The notes below the pieces were generated by a model. That model was not told the DNA's origin, ran no database searches, and saw only the letters and a program-made list of their open reading frames with translations. From Planctomycetota bacterium (GTDB lineage: Bacteria > Planctomycetota > Brocadiia > Brocadiales > Brocadiaceae), in the NCBI GenBank assembly GCA_016235875.1, contig JACRII010000080.1, forward strand, positions 1 to 39,266: 39,266 nt of DNA, given 5' to 3'. This document shows, piece after piece, positions 16,686 through 23,866 of the stretch (its first letter is position 1; each line of letters opens with the position of its first letter). The position numbers were made by a program, and so were the translations under genes.

Positions 16686-17270
16686 ATGCCGAAGAAGCGT
16701 TTGATACTTGCTTCAACTTCGCCGAGAAGAATTGTATTATTAAAATCACTGGGTTATCATTTTGACATTATTCCTCATGACATCGAAGAATGTATTCATG
16801 GTAATGTTTTGCCAACGGAGTTAGTTCTGAATCTCGCCTTCTTAAAGGCGAGTGATGTTGCCAGAAGGGTGTGTGACGCCGTAATTGTTAGTGCAGATAC
16901 AATTATTGTGCACGAAAAAGGTATTTTGGGTAAACCCAAAGATGTAAGTGATGCCAAAAGAATACTGTCAATACTGAGCAATTCGGAACATGATGTTATT
17001 TCTGGTGTATGCGTGATGGCATCTCCATCACGAAAGAAAATGTTGCGAATTGAACGAACACATATTAAAATGAAAAGTATAAAAGACGAAGAAATTGACA
17101 GATATATTCTAACAGGTGAACCAATGGATAAGGCAGGTGCTTATGCCATCCAGGGTGAAGGTGGAAAATTTATTGAAAAAATAGATGGCAGCTACTCAAA
17201 TGCAGTCGGATTACCTTTGGAATTATTACAAGAAATGCTTAACCATTTTATGAATGATGAGAATGCCTAG
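16686..17270 (+). CDS. maf: Maf-family nucleoside triphosphate pyrophosphatase
   Basis: Cytosolic housecleaning enzyme that hydrolyses dTTP, UTP or modified NTPs to NMP and pyrophosphate. The 194 residues begin MPKKRLILASTSPRRIVLLK with the active-site S-x-SPRR loop (residues 10-15). The catalytic Asp motif SADTIIV and GKPKDVSDAKRIL follow, then AYAIQGEGGKFIEKIDGSYS and NAVGLPL. Its end overlaps the next gene by 17 bases. Whether it is the dTTP/UTP (YhdE-like) or m7GTP subtype cannot be settled; the QGEG motif favours the dTTP/UTP type. Confidence 0.93.
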   Translation: MPKKRLILASTSPRRIVLLKSLGYHFDIIPHDIEECIHGNVLPTELVLNLAFLKASDVARRVCDAVIVSADTIIVHEKGILGKPKDVSDAKRILSILSNSEHDVISGVCVMASPSRKKMLRIERTHIKMKSIKDEEIDRYILTGEPMDKAGAYAIQGEGGKFIEKIDGSYSNAVGLPLELLQEMLNHFMNDENA

Positions 17271-17727
17271 AAATTTTAGTTGGCTTATACAAGATGAAAT
17301 TGCCGGTATGGCAAGACCTATGTCAATGGTAGCAGACCTTGAGTTTCTTAAGGATAATGGGATCGAAGCAATAGTATCGTTAACGGAAGTGCCGCTTCAC
17401 AAAACCCTAATAGAAGAGTTTGGCTTTGAGTATAAACATATTCCCATACCTGATCTTGCATCTCCAACACAAGAACAAATCGAGGAGTTTGTATCTTTCG
17501 TAAATAATCTTACAACTTCCAAGAAGAAAATTGTCGTTCACTGTGATGCCGGGATCGGCAGGACAGGCACCATGCTGGCCTGTTATCTTGTAAACAAGGG
17601 CTGTAGTGCAAGTCTGGCTATTACAGAGGTGCGCAAAAAAAGGCCGGGTTCAATAGAAACGGCAGAACAGGAAGATACGGTCGTGAAATATGAAGAAAGA
17701 AATTCAAAGAAACATCATAAAGACTGA
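17254..17727 (+). CDS. Dual-specificity protein phosphatase, DUSP23-like
   Basis: Cysteine-based phosphatase. The P-loop HCDAGIGRTGT contains the HCx5R signature (H96, C97, R103), and PIPDLASP supplies the likely general acid D67. The N-terminal PRNFSWLIQDEIAGMARP closely resembles the start of animal DUSP23/VHZ and its archaeal and bacterial relatives. At 157 residues it is a single compact domain without a signal peptide. ATG 17254 lies inside maf; ATG 17263 (MPRNFSW) is the more natural start by homology. Coupling to maf is likely; the substrate is unknown. Confidence 0.88.
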   Translation: MMRMPRNFSWLIQDEIAGMARPMSMVADLEFLKDNGIEAIVSLTEVPLHKTLIEEFGFEYKHIPIPDLASPTQEQIEEFVSFVNNLTTSKKKIVVHCDAGIGRTGTMLACYLVNKGCSASLAITEVRKKRPGSIETAEQEDTVVKYEERNSKKHHKD

Positions 17728-17728
17728 C

Positions 17729-18520
17729 TTAATGCTTTTTGTTTAGATGTTCCTGGGCAATAATAGCAGCACCCACGGCTGTGGTAATCTGTGGATCGGG
17801 CGGAACGTGTAAATCTACCCCTAATTCTTGTTCCAATGCCTTTTTCAATCCCTGATTAAAGGCAGGGCCTCCATCAAAGAAAATAGCTTCTTTAACGCCG
17901 ATTTTTTTGACCATGGATACTACTCGCTTGGCAATGGATTTGTGTATTCCTGCAATAATATCCTCGACACGTCTTCCCTGAGATAGTAATGATATCACTT
18001 CAGATTCACCGAAGACTGTGCATAGGCTATTTATCTGTGGTATATCTTCTGCCTTCTCCGATAATCTTCCTAACTCATCCAGTTCTACCTCAAGGACACG
18101 GCTCATGACCTCCAGGAAACGTCCCGTCCCGGCAGCGCATTTGTCGTTCATGGCAAAATCCACCATAATACCATTATTATCCAGGGCGATTACCTTGCAG
18201 TCCTGACCGCCGATATTAATAAGTGTCCTTACATTTACCTTCCCGTTCATGAGCCATTTGGCGGCCCTGGCATTTGCCGTTATTTCTGTGACAATTTCGT
18301 TGGCGGGTACCATCCGGCGACCGTATCCTGTAGTTACTGTGTATTGGATTTCTTCTTCTCTAAGGTCCAGGTCTTCCAACATCTCATCGAACAACAGTTT
18401 TACCGTCTTCTTGCAGTTAGCGCCTGTAGAAGATATTTTTGAGCCGAGGATTGCATTTCCTCTCATTATCACGGTCTTAGTAGTAGTCGATCCGATATCG
18501 ATTCCTGCTGCGATTTTCAT
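17729..18520 (-). CDS. BadF/BadG/HgdC-type ATPase, CoA-dehydratase activase family
   Basis: ASKHA-fold ATPase related to the iron-sulfur activators of 2-hydroxyacyl-CoA dehydratases and benzoyl-CoA reductases, which drive electrons with ATP. The phosphate-binding motif is GIDIGSTTTKTVIM (residues 6-19), a second is NIGGQDCKVIALD, and the cluster cysteines are C128 (KCAAGTGRFLE) and C167 (LCTVFGESEV), matching the positions in HgdC. Start ATG 18520 gives 263 residues and the usual family opening; an ORF start at 18547 would add nine atypical residues. No dehydratase partner is in the window, so its target is unknown. It converges with the phosphatase gene, one base apart. Confidence 0.88.
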   Translation of the reverse strand: MKIAAGIDIGSTTTKTVIMRGNAILGSKISSTGANCKKTVKLLFDEMLEDLDLREEEIQYTVTTGYGRRMVPANEIVTEITANARAAKWLMNGKVNVRTLINIGGQDCKVIALDNNGIMVDFAMNDKCAAGTGRFLEVMSRVLEVELDELGRLSEKAEDIPQINSLCTVFGESEVISLLSQGRRVEDIIAGIHKSIAKRVVSMVKKIGVKEAIFFDGGPAFNQGLKKALEQELGVDLHVPPDPQITTAVGAAIIAQEHLNKKH

Positions 18521-18648
18521 GGATGTAATATTAACCGTTAAGGGCATTCAGGGCAAGATAAAAGATATTTCTCGAACGTTAAAATGGTTGGGAGATAGCA
18601 ATCGGGATGTAAAGAAGGTAAACGTATGTTATTAAAATATCATTTTTG

Positions 18649-18676
18649 TTGACAATAAAGGATTTGTTTGTAAAAT
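18649..18676 (+). promoter_or_regulatory. Sigma70-type promoter upstream of typA
   Basis: A consensus TTGACA (18649-18654) is followed after 16 bases by TAAAAT (18671-18676). Transcription would begin near 18683 and run through the terminator hairpin at 18746 before reaching typA. Confidence 0.7.
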
Positions 18677-18745
18677 ATTATTAATTATGTCTGACGTAGT
18701 TGTATGGCTTGATGACTAACTAATGTGAATATGTTGTAATATAGA

Positions 18746-18776
18746 GCCGCTACGATTTATCGTTGCGGCTTTTTTA
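18746..18776 (+). terminator. Intrinsic terminator or attenuator before typA
   Basis: GCCGCTACGA and TCGTTGCGGC form a ten-base stem with one mismatch around a TTTA loop, followed by six T and ATTT. It lies downstream of the promoter and upstream of typA, so it either ends a short (about 90-nt) RNA or attenuates typA. Confidence 0.75.
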
Positions 18777-18844
18777 TTTAGTTTATTTTACCACAGAAAA
18801 AACATAAAATATCAAAGAAAAAGATATTTAGTTTAAGGAGTAAT

Positions 18845-20707
18845 ATGACACAAATAGTGAGAGATGACGTCCGTAATGTGGCAATTATTGCCCATGTTGA
18901 CCATGGCAAAACTACCCTTGTAGATCAAATGCTCAAGCAGAGCGGTACATTTCGGTCTAACCAGCAGATTCAAAATGTAGAAAGGATTATGGACTCCAAC
19001 GATTTGGAACGCGAACGAGGGATTACTATCCTGGCCAAGAATACTGCTATCAATTATAAAGGTGTAAAGGTTAATATTATTGACACACCAGGACATGCTG
19101 ATTTTGGAGGAGAAGTGGAGCGTGTACTCAAGATGGCAGACGGCGTACTGCTGCTGGTGGATGCAGCCGAAGGGACGATGCCCCAGACGCGTTTTGTGCT
19201 CCGTAAGGCGTTGAGTTATAATCTGAGACCACTTGTGATAATCAATAAGATTGACAGACCGGACGCTCGTTGCGAGGAGGTGTTGAATGAGGTGTTTGAT
19301 CTCTTTGTTGAGCTTAATGCAACCGACGAGCAATTGGATTTTACGGTGATTTATGCCAGTGGGCGGGAAGGTTACGCAAAATTGTCCTTAGAAGATGACA
19401 ATAAAGATATTGTCCCGCTACTCGATGCAATTTTGCATTACGTTCCTAAGCCTAGCGGTGATCCTGGTGCTCCATTGCAGATGCAGATAACATCGTTGGA
19501 TTATAATGATTATGTTGGCCGAATTGGAATAGGGAAAATTTTTATGGGGAGTATCAACACAGGCCAGCAAGTTACGAGAATCGACAAAAACAGCAATCAT
19601 ACGACGCATAGGATAACTGAATTATTTACTTTTACAGGGTTAGGAAAAGAGCCGGTAAAATCAGCCAGGGCCGGAGATATTGTTGCATTAACCGGGATTG
19701 AGAACATTGACATCAGCGATACTATTGCCTCTATCGATAATCCACAGGCAATGACAAAAATTAGTATTGATGAGCCTACGCTTTCGATGATATTTTCGGT
19801 TAATAACTCTCCTTTCTGTGGTCAGGATGGTAAATATGTTACCAGCCGAAACCTGAGGGAAAGGCTTTATCGGGAACTGCGATCAAACGTAGCCCTCAAG
19901 GTGGAAGACACGGAAACGCCGGATGCTATTCGTGTTTCCGGGCGTGGTCTGTTACACCTGTCCGTGTTAATTGAAAATATGCGGAGGGAGGGATACGAAC
20001 TACAGGTTTCCAAACCCAAGGTTATTTTCAAGGAATTGGAAGGCGAAAAAGCAGAACCTATAGAATATGTTGTGATCGATGTGCCCAAAGAATATGAGGG
20101 CCAGGCGATCTCCATGTTAGGTTCACGGAAGGGAGAAATGCTCAGCATGGATACCGACAAAAATATTACACATTTTGAGTTTAAAGTACCTTCCCGGGGA
20201 TTGATTGGACTGAGAAACCGCCTCTTGAGCGCCACACGTGGAGAAGCAGTGATATATCATAATTTTTATGCCTATGAACACTACAAAGGTGATATTGCCC
20301 ATCGCATACAGGGTGTATTGATTTCTATGGCTCTCGGCGAGATAACCGCTTATGCCTTGGATGGATTACTGGACAGAGGTGTCATGTTTGTAAAACCAGG
20401 AGATCGTGTGTACGAGGGGATGATAATTGGTGAACACTGTGAACAGAACGATATTTCGGTAAACGTCATCAGGGCCAAAAAGGCGACCAATATTCGTTGC
20501 GCTACTGCGGATAAAGGAATCAAACTTCCTCCACCCAGAGAATTTTCACTTGAAATGGCCTTAGAGTATATCGAGGATGATGAATTGGTAGAGATTACAC
20601 CCAAAACCTTTCGATTGAGGAAGAAGCTCCTTACTGAGAATGAACGTAGAGTTACTCGCAGACAACAAACCCTGGAACCTGTAGAGACATCCTCGGAAAA
20701 AACGTAA
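18845..20707 (+). CDS. typA: Ribosome-associated GTPase TypA/BipA
   Basis: Translational GTPase of the EF-G group, linked to 50S assembly and stress or cold adaptation. G1 is [10 protein letters not shown] (residues 16-25), the switch I area has [15 protein letters not shown]3 is [16 protein letters not shown] and G4 is NKIDRPDAR. The C-terminal BipA-specific domain contains [20 protein letters not shown] and [16 protein letters not shown]. The 620 residues are full length. AAGGAG lies seven bases before the ATG. It converges with the HU gene across a shared terminator. Confidence 0.98.
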   Translation: MTQIVRDDVRNVAIIAHVDHGKTTLVDQMLKQSGTFRSNQQIQNVERIMDSNDLERERGITILAKNTAINYKGVKVNIIDTPGHADFGGEVERVLKMADGVLLLVDAAEGTMPQTRFVLRKALSYNLRPLVIINKIDRPDARCEEVLNEVFDLFVELNATDEQLDFTVIYASGREGYAKLSLEDDNKDIVPLLDAILHYVPKPSGDPGAPLQMQITSLDYNDYVGRIGIGKIFMGSINTGQQVTRIDKNSNHTTHRITELFTFTGLGKEPVKSARAGDIVALTGIENIDISDTIASIDNPQAMTKISIDEPTLSMIFSVNNSPFCGQDGKYVTSRNLRERLYRELRSNVALKVEDTETPDAIRVSGRGLLHLSVLIENMRREGYELQVSKPKVIFKELEGEKAEPIEYVVIDVPKEYEGQAISMLGSRKGEMLSMDTDKNITHFEFKVPSRGLIGLRNRLLSATRGEAVIYHNFYAYEHYKGDIAHRIQGVLISMALGEITAYALDGLLDRGVMFVKPGDRVYEGMIIGEHCEQNDISVNVIRAKKATNIRCATADKGIKLPPPREFSLEMALEYIEDDELVEITPKTFRLRKKLLTENERRVTRRQQTLEPVETSSEKT

Positions 20708-20741
20708 TGGGTGAATGTTACTGAAGAAATGAGAAACAAAC

Positions 20742-20771
20742 AAAAAAGCAGGCTTTAAAGCCTGCTTTTTT
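20742..20771. terminator. Bidirectional terminator between typA and HU gene
   Basis: A perfect hairpin AAAAAAGCAGGC / GCCTGCTTTTTT around TTTAAA. The A and T runs on both sides allow it to act for typA on the + strand and for the HU gene on the - strand. Confidence 0.92.
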
Positions 20772-20794
20772 GTTATATATTCAATGTGAACTGT

Positions 20795-21070
20795 TTATTT
20801 GTTTACAGCATTCTTGAAATCTTGTCCCGGGGTAAATTTTACCGTTTTACTGGCCTTGATGTTAATCACAGCCCCTGTCTGAGGATTGCGCCCTTTCCGT
20901 GCCTTCCTTGTTCTTACTGAAAAAGTGCCAAATCCAATCAAGCGGACTTCTTTAGTCTTCTTAACGCCATTCTTTATACCGTCTAAAATAGCGTTTACCG
21001 CTTTTTCCCCGCAAGCCTTTGATACCTCACATTCTTTTGCCACAACTTCAACCAATTCCTGCTTATTCAT
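20795..21070 (-). CDS. hup: DNA-binding protein HU
   Basis: Small nucleoid protein, 91 residues. It begins MNKQELVEVVAKECEVSKAC, carries the core LIGFGTFSVRTRKARKGRNP with the beta-arm tip QTGAVINIKASKTVKF and ends GQDFKNAVNK. The minor-groove intercalating RNPQTG element is intact. GAAAGGAGG lies just upstream of the ATG, and a promoter match lies at 21145-21173. IHF is the alternative, but RKGRNPQTG and the lack of IHF features favour HU. Confidence 0.96.
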   Translation of the reverse strand: MNKQELVEVVAKECEVSKACGEKAVNAILDGIKNGVKKTKEVRLIGFGTFSVRTRKARKGRNPQTGAVINIKASKTVKFTPGQDFKNAVNK

Positions 21071-21144
21071 TCAACATCCTCCTTTCAAAAAAATGGTTTA
21101 TGTGATATGAGAACGATATACCAAGCATGCTATTTTCTTGGGTT

Positions 21145-21173
21145 AGAATACATTAAATGACTTTCTGAATCAA
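21145..21173 (-). promoter_or_regulatory. Promoter of the HU gene
   Basis: On the - strand TTGATT (21173-21168) and TATTCT (21150-21145) are separated by 17 bases, about 75 bases before the HU start codon. Spacing is ideal and both hexamers are four or more matches to consensus. Confidence 0.6.
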
Positions 21174-21288
21174 GCATTTTCTGGATTTTTTCAATAAATA
21201 TTTTTTCCCAGAATTGTTCTGCAAAGAGTTCTTGGATATTAGAATGCTCATTTTCGTAATCAGAAACAACCAACTATGCCAGGGATTT

Positions 21289-22026
21289 TTAGCTTTTTTC
21301 CCACTCCTGAGTATACAATACAGACCTTTTGAACTCTTTTTCAAACACCCATCCGACAATGATGAGCGCTGATTTTTTAATCGATTCCTGCTTAACCTTT
21401 TCAGCAATATCAATGAGTTTACTGCAAACAATCTTCTGGTCAGGCCAAGTTGCCTTATACACAACGGCCACAGGGCAGTCCTTACCATAATGTGGAATGA
21501 GTATTTTTACAACTTCATCGATTTTGTCGATACTCAAGAAAATACACATTGTGGGAGTAGTGGTTGCCAGTTTACCGAGGTGTTCTTTATCGGGAATGGG
21601 GGTTTTCCCTTCCATGCGAGTAATCACAATGGTTTGTGTGGTTCCGGGAAGAGTTAGCTCTTGTTTTAAAGCCGCTGCGGCGCCAACAAAGGAACTGACT
21701 CCGGGAATAACCTCATAAGGAATTCCCAGTTCGTCCAATGCGCACATCTGCTCTTGCATTGCGCCGTAAATTGATGGGTCTCCTGAGTGTATCCTTGCAA
21801 CGTCAGCATTCTGCCTAAATGCGTCTTTAAAAACAACCACCATTTCTTCCAGACGCATATCAGAAGAATCGTATATCTTTGCGTGGGACGGAAGGGCATT
21901 AAGTAATTCTTTATTTACTAAAGAACCGGCATAAATGCAATATCCGGATCGTTGGATAGCCTTGAATCCCTTAATCGTTATTAACTCAGGGTCTCCCGGG
22001 CCTGCGCCTATAAAATATACCTTCAT
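21289..22026 (-). CDS. cobM: Precorrin-4 / cobalt-precorrin-4 C11-methyltransferase
   Basis: SAM-dependent tetrapyrrole methyltransferase of corrin ring synthesis (CobM in the aerobic pathway, CbiF in the anaerobic one). The 245 residues begin MKVYFIGAGPGDPELITIKG, then RIHSGDPSIYGAMQEQM and YEVIPGVSSFVGAAAALKQE, the SAM-binding features, and TQTIVITRMEGKTPIPDKEH, which is typical of the C11 enzyme. No other ring-synthesis gene adjoins it here, though cobS and cobU lie 6-8 kb downstream. The anaerobic name cbiF may be more apt if the host is anaerobic. Confidence 0.93.
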   Translation of the reverse strand: MKVYFIGAGPGDPELITIKGFKAIQRSGYCIYAGSLVNKELLNALPSHAKIYDSSDMRLEEMVVVFKDAFRQNADVARIHSGDPSIYGAMQEQMCALDELGIPYEVIPGVSSFVGAAAALKQELTLPGTTQTIVITRMEGKTPIPDKEHLGKLATTTPTMCIFLSIDKIDEVVKILIPHYGKDCPVAVVYKATWPDQKIVCSKLIDIAEKVKQESIKKSALIIVGWVFEKEFKRSVLYTQEWEKS

Positions 22027-22032
22027 ATGCCC

Positions 22033-22398
22033 TTAATTTCCGTCTTTCCAATGAATGGCATTAACGATGACTTTTTTCGATTCTTCTCCTACAATCTTGA
22101 ATTGACTGTCCTTTATCAAATACGTCGAGGCTTCTTTGCTGCTGGTTCTTACGGTAACAACCCAGCATCCCCCGTCTCTGCTGACAGACTCGATCTTTCC
22201 TTTCTTTACCGTAACACTGATATTTAATACGGACTCCTGCTCTGCATCCGTTATTTGCCGCACATTTTCTACGGCAAATACGCTCGGTAAGCCGGATTTT
22301 AGTTTAATCTCCGGGACTTCATAATCATAAAACTGTCCAAATGCAGTGGAAGACATTCCACATAACAAAAATACAAATACAACTATCTTGTTCCTCAT
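22033..22398 (-). CDS. Small exported protein of unknown function
   Basis: 121 residues from ATG 22398, with a GAGGTGA Shine-Dalgarno just upstream; a GTG at 22407 overlaps that site and is less likely. The N-terminus MRNKIVVFVFLLCGMSSTAF is a signal peptide with a probable signal peptidase site after AFG. The mature part of about 97 residues is beta-rich with a single Cys (GGCWVVTVRTSS) and ends KKVIVNAIHWKDGN. No family is recognised. It lies six bases upstream of cobM in the same direction, so the two are probably cotranscribed, but a cobalamin role is not evident. Confidence 0.75.
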   Translation of the reverse strand: MRNKIVVFVFLLCGMSSTAFGQFYDYEVPEIKLKSGLPSVFAVENVRQITDAEQESVLNISVTVKKGKIESVSRDGGCWVVTVRTSSKEASTYLIKDSQFKIVGEESKKVIVNAIHWKDGN

Positions 22399-22503
22399 GT
22401 ATGTCACCTCATATTTATGAATGAATGCGTGTGAATATATAGGGCACTATTCTACACACAGAACAAAGAGGTAGCAACCCATTTTTAGTATATTTATATT
22501 ATA

Positions 22504-22532
22504 TTGACACATCTCGAATTGTTATTTATAGT
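22504..22532 (+). promoter_or_regulatory. Sigma70-type promoter of kdsA
   Basis: TTGACA (22504-22509), a 17-base spacer and TATAGT (22527-22532). The start of transcription would be near 22539, about 45 bases before the kdsA ATG. Confidence 0.75.
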
Positions 22533-22585
22533 ACTTTATCTTATTTTGCCGTATCCCCGTATTGTTTGCACAGGATTGTTTACTT

Positions 22586-23425
22586 ATGCTCGATCAAAAG
22601 GTTAAAATTGTAAACGTAAGAAATCTGGCTGTGGGTCAAAGACAGCCGCTGGCCTTCATTGCAGGTCCATGTGTCATAGAGACACATGAAAGCTGTTTGA
22701 AACTGGCGGATAAATTAAAGACCATTTTTCAGAAAAAAAAATTGCCTTTTATTTTTAAGGCATCGTATGACAAGGCAAATCGGACATCTATCAATTCGTA
22801 TCGGGGACCAGGCGTTAAGGAAGGTATAAAGATTTTGGCTGATATAAAAAAACGGTTGGACTTACCGATACTTTCCGATGTCCATAGTGAAGAAGAAATT
22901 CCAATCGTATCGGAAACACTCGATATTATCCAGATACCTGCATTTCTTTGTCGTCAAACTGATTTAATTCTGGCTGCGGCAAAGACGGGCAAACCAATTA
23001 ATATCAAAAAAGGGCAATTTTTGGCGCCGTGGGATATGAAGTCAGTTGTTGAAAAAGTACGAAGTACGGGGAACGAACGAGTTCTATTAACCGAACGAGG
23101 TACGTGTTTTGGTTATAATAATCTGGTCAGCGATATGCGGTCGTTAGTTATAATGCGTGAATTAGGCTACCCTGTGATTTATGATGCCACACACAGTGTT
23201 CAATTACCCGGTGGTCACGGAAACGTTTCCGGAGGAGAAAGAAACATGGTTATCCCGCTCGCCAGAGCCGCTGTTGCAACGGGATGCGATGGATTGTTCC
23301 TGGAAGTGCACGAAAACCCGGAAAAAGCTCTTTCTGATGCCGCAACAATGCTTTCAATAGAAGCCTTGCCGAACTTGCTTGACCAGGTATTGGAGATACA
23401 CAGAGTGGTTACAACAGATACTTAA
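22586..23425 (+). CDS. kdsA: 3-deoxy-8-phosphooctulonate synthase (KDO-8-phosphate synthase)
   Basis: Condenses phosphoenolpyruvate with arabinose 5-phosphate to KDO-8-phosphate for lipopolysaccharide core synthesis. The 279 residues from ATG 22586 contain PLAFIAGPCVIETHES, KASYDKANRTSINSYRGPG, DVHSEEEIPIVSETLDIIQI, NIKKGQFLAPWDM, LTERGTCFGYNNLVSDMR and DATHSVQLPGGHGNVSGGER. The CVIE cysteine and the later His and Asp suggest a possible metal-dependent form, not decided here. TTG 22562 would add eight residues but has no Shine-Dalgarno. Presence of kdsA argues for an outer membrane with KDO. Confidence 0.96.
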   Translation: MLDQKVKIVNVRNLAVGQRQPLAFIAGPCVIETHESCLKLADKLKTIFQKKKLPFIFKASYDKANRTSINSYRGPGVKEGIKILADIKKRLDLPILSDVHSEEEIPIVSETLDIIQIPAFLCRQTDLILAAAKTGKPINIKKGQFLAPWDMKSVVEKVRSTGNERVLLTERGTCFGYNNLVSDMRSLVIMRELGYPVIYDATHSVQLPGGHGNVSGGERNMVIPLARAAVATGCDGLFLEVHENPEKALSDAATMLSIEALPNLLDQVLEIHRVVTTDT

Positions 23426-23446
23426 AATATATCACCCTCCCATAAT

Positions 23447-23548
23447 CCGGCGTTGTCCAAAAAGTATTTTGAACGTACCATATGTAGGGGCTGAAGATTT
23501 TCAGCCCCTACCTTTTGTATGATTTATGGACTTTTTGGACAGCACCGG
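23447..23548. mobile_element. MITE-like element with 19-bp terminal inverted repeats
   Basis: The ends CCGGCGTTGTCCAAAAAGT (23447-23465) and the inverse of it at 23530-23548 match at 17 of 19 positions. The 102-bp element has no ORF, and its centre is the 28-bp palindrome at 23484-23511. Size, terminal repeats and lack of coding fit a non-autonomous transposable element. No transposase is in the window. Confidence 0.65.
23484..23511. repeat. 28-bp GTAGGGG palindrome, copy 1
   Basis: Perfect arms GTAGGGGCTGAA and TTCAGCCCCTAC around GATT. It is one of four exactly 28-bp palindromes in the window that begin GTA and end TAC with a G-rich left arm. It may also act as a kdsA transcription stop, although there is no long T run. 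Confidence 0.85.
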
Positions 23549-23560
23549 AGGGAAAGAAAG

Positions 23561-23599
23561 TTCCCTCGCCTCTTGTGGCGAGAGGGTCTGGGTGAGGGG
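23561..23599. repeat. GC-rich hairpin repeat, C-arm/G-arm family
   Basis: CCCTCGCC and GGCGAGAGGG form a hairpin, followed by TCTGGGTGAGGGG. The arrangement (hairpin, then G-rich tail with TGGGT or GAGGG) is shared with repeats at 27664, 27944, 28955 and 29470. Confidence 0.7.
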
Positions 23600-23620
23600 T
23601 ATTCTTGTGTAAATTAATTA

Positions 23621-23648
23621 TTGTAAATACCAAAAATTTTAGTATAAT
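23621..23648 (+). promoter_or_regulatory. Promoter of tRNA-Thr gene
   Basis: TTGTAA (23621-23626), 16 bases, then the consensus TATAAT (23643-23648). Transcription would begin about ten bases before the tRNA. Confidence 0.65.
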
Positions 23649-23666
23649 CTCACTGTTTAAGTTATT

Positions 23667-23739
23667 GCCCGCGTAGCTCAATTGGCGGAGCACGTCATTC
23701 GTAATGATGAGGTTGTCGGTTCGACTCCGATCGCGGGCT
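23667..23739 (+). tRNA. tRNA-Thr, anticodon CGU
   Basis: A full cloverleaf of 73 bases. The acceptor stem is GCCCGCG/CGCGGGC, the D arm GCTC/GAGC, the anticodon stem CGTCA/TGATG with loop TTCGTAA (anticodon CGT, reading ACG threonine codons), the variable loop AGGTT, and the T arm GTCGG/CCGAT with loop TTCGACT. The discriminator base is T, and CCA is not encoded. Confidence 0.93.
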
Positions 23740-23866
23740 TTTACTATTAAGGCATAGTCGAAGGTTGTCCCTCCCCTGATTTTTTAGAACATATCAAAAC
23801 AGCATATATTTCCAGGAAAATAATTCTCTTCAATTCGGATTTGTAACCCTCATTTGTAAAATAATT

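Larger units (their letters stand above)
18521..18844 (+). other. Intergenic leader region between activase and typA
   Basis: This 324-base stretch holds no clear gene. Its second half carries a strong promoter (18649-18676), a possible ten-codon ORF (ATG 18687, reading MSDVVVWLDD) and an intrinsic terminator (18746-18776), followed by about 60 AT-rich bases and the typA Shine-Dalgarno AAGGAG. The first half shows no recognisable element. Confidence 0.6.

Noticed and set aside
21130-21273. Possible 47-codon gene on the - strand after cobM (TTG start, reads VVSDYENEHSNIQELFAEQF)
   Set aside because: It lies in the cobM frame beyond two stops, has no Shine-Dalgarno and overlaps the likely HU promoter. 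Amino acid content looks protein-like, so it could be a remnant, but there is no support for a gene.
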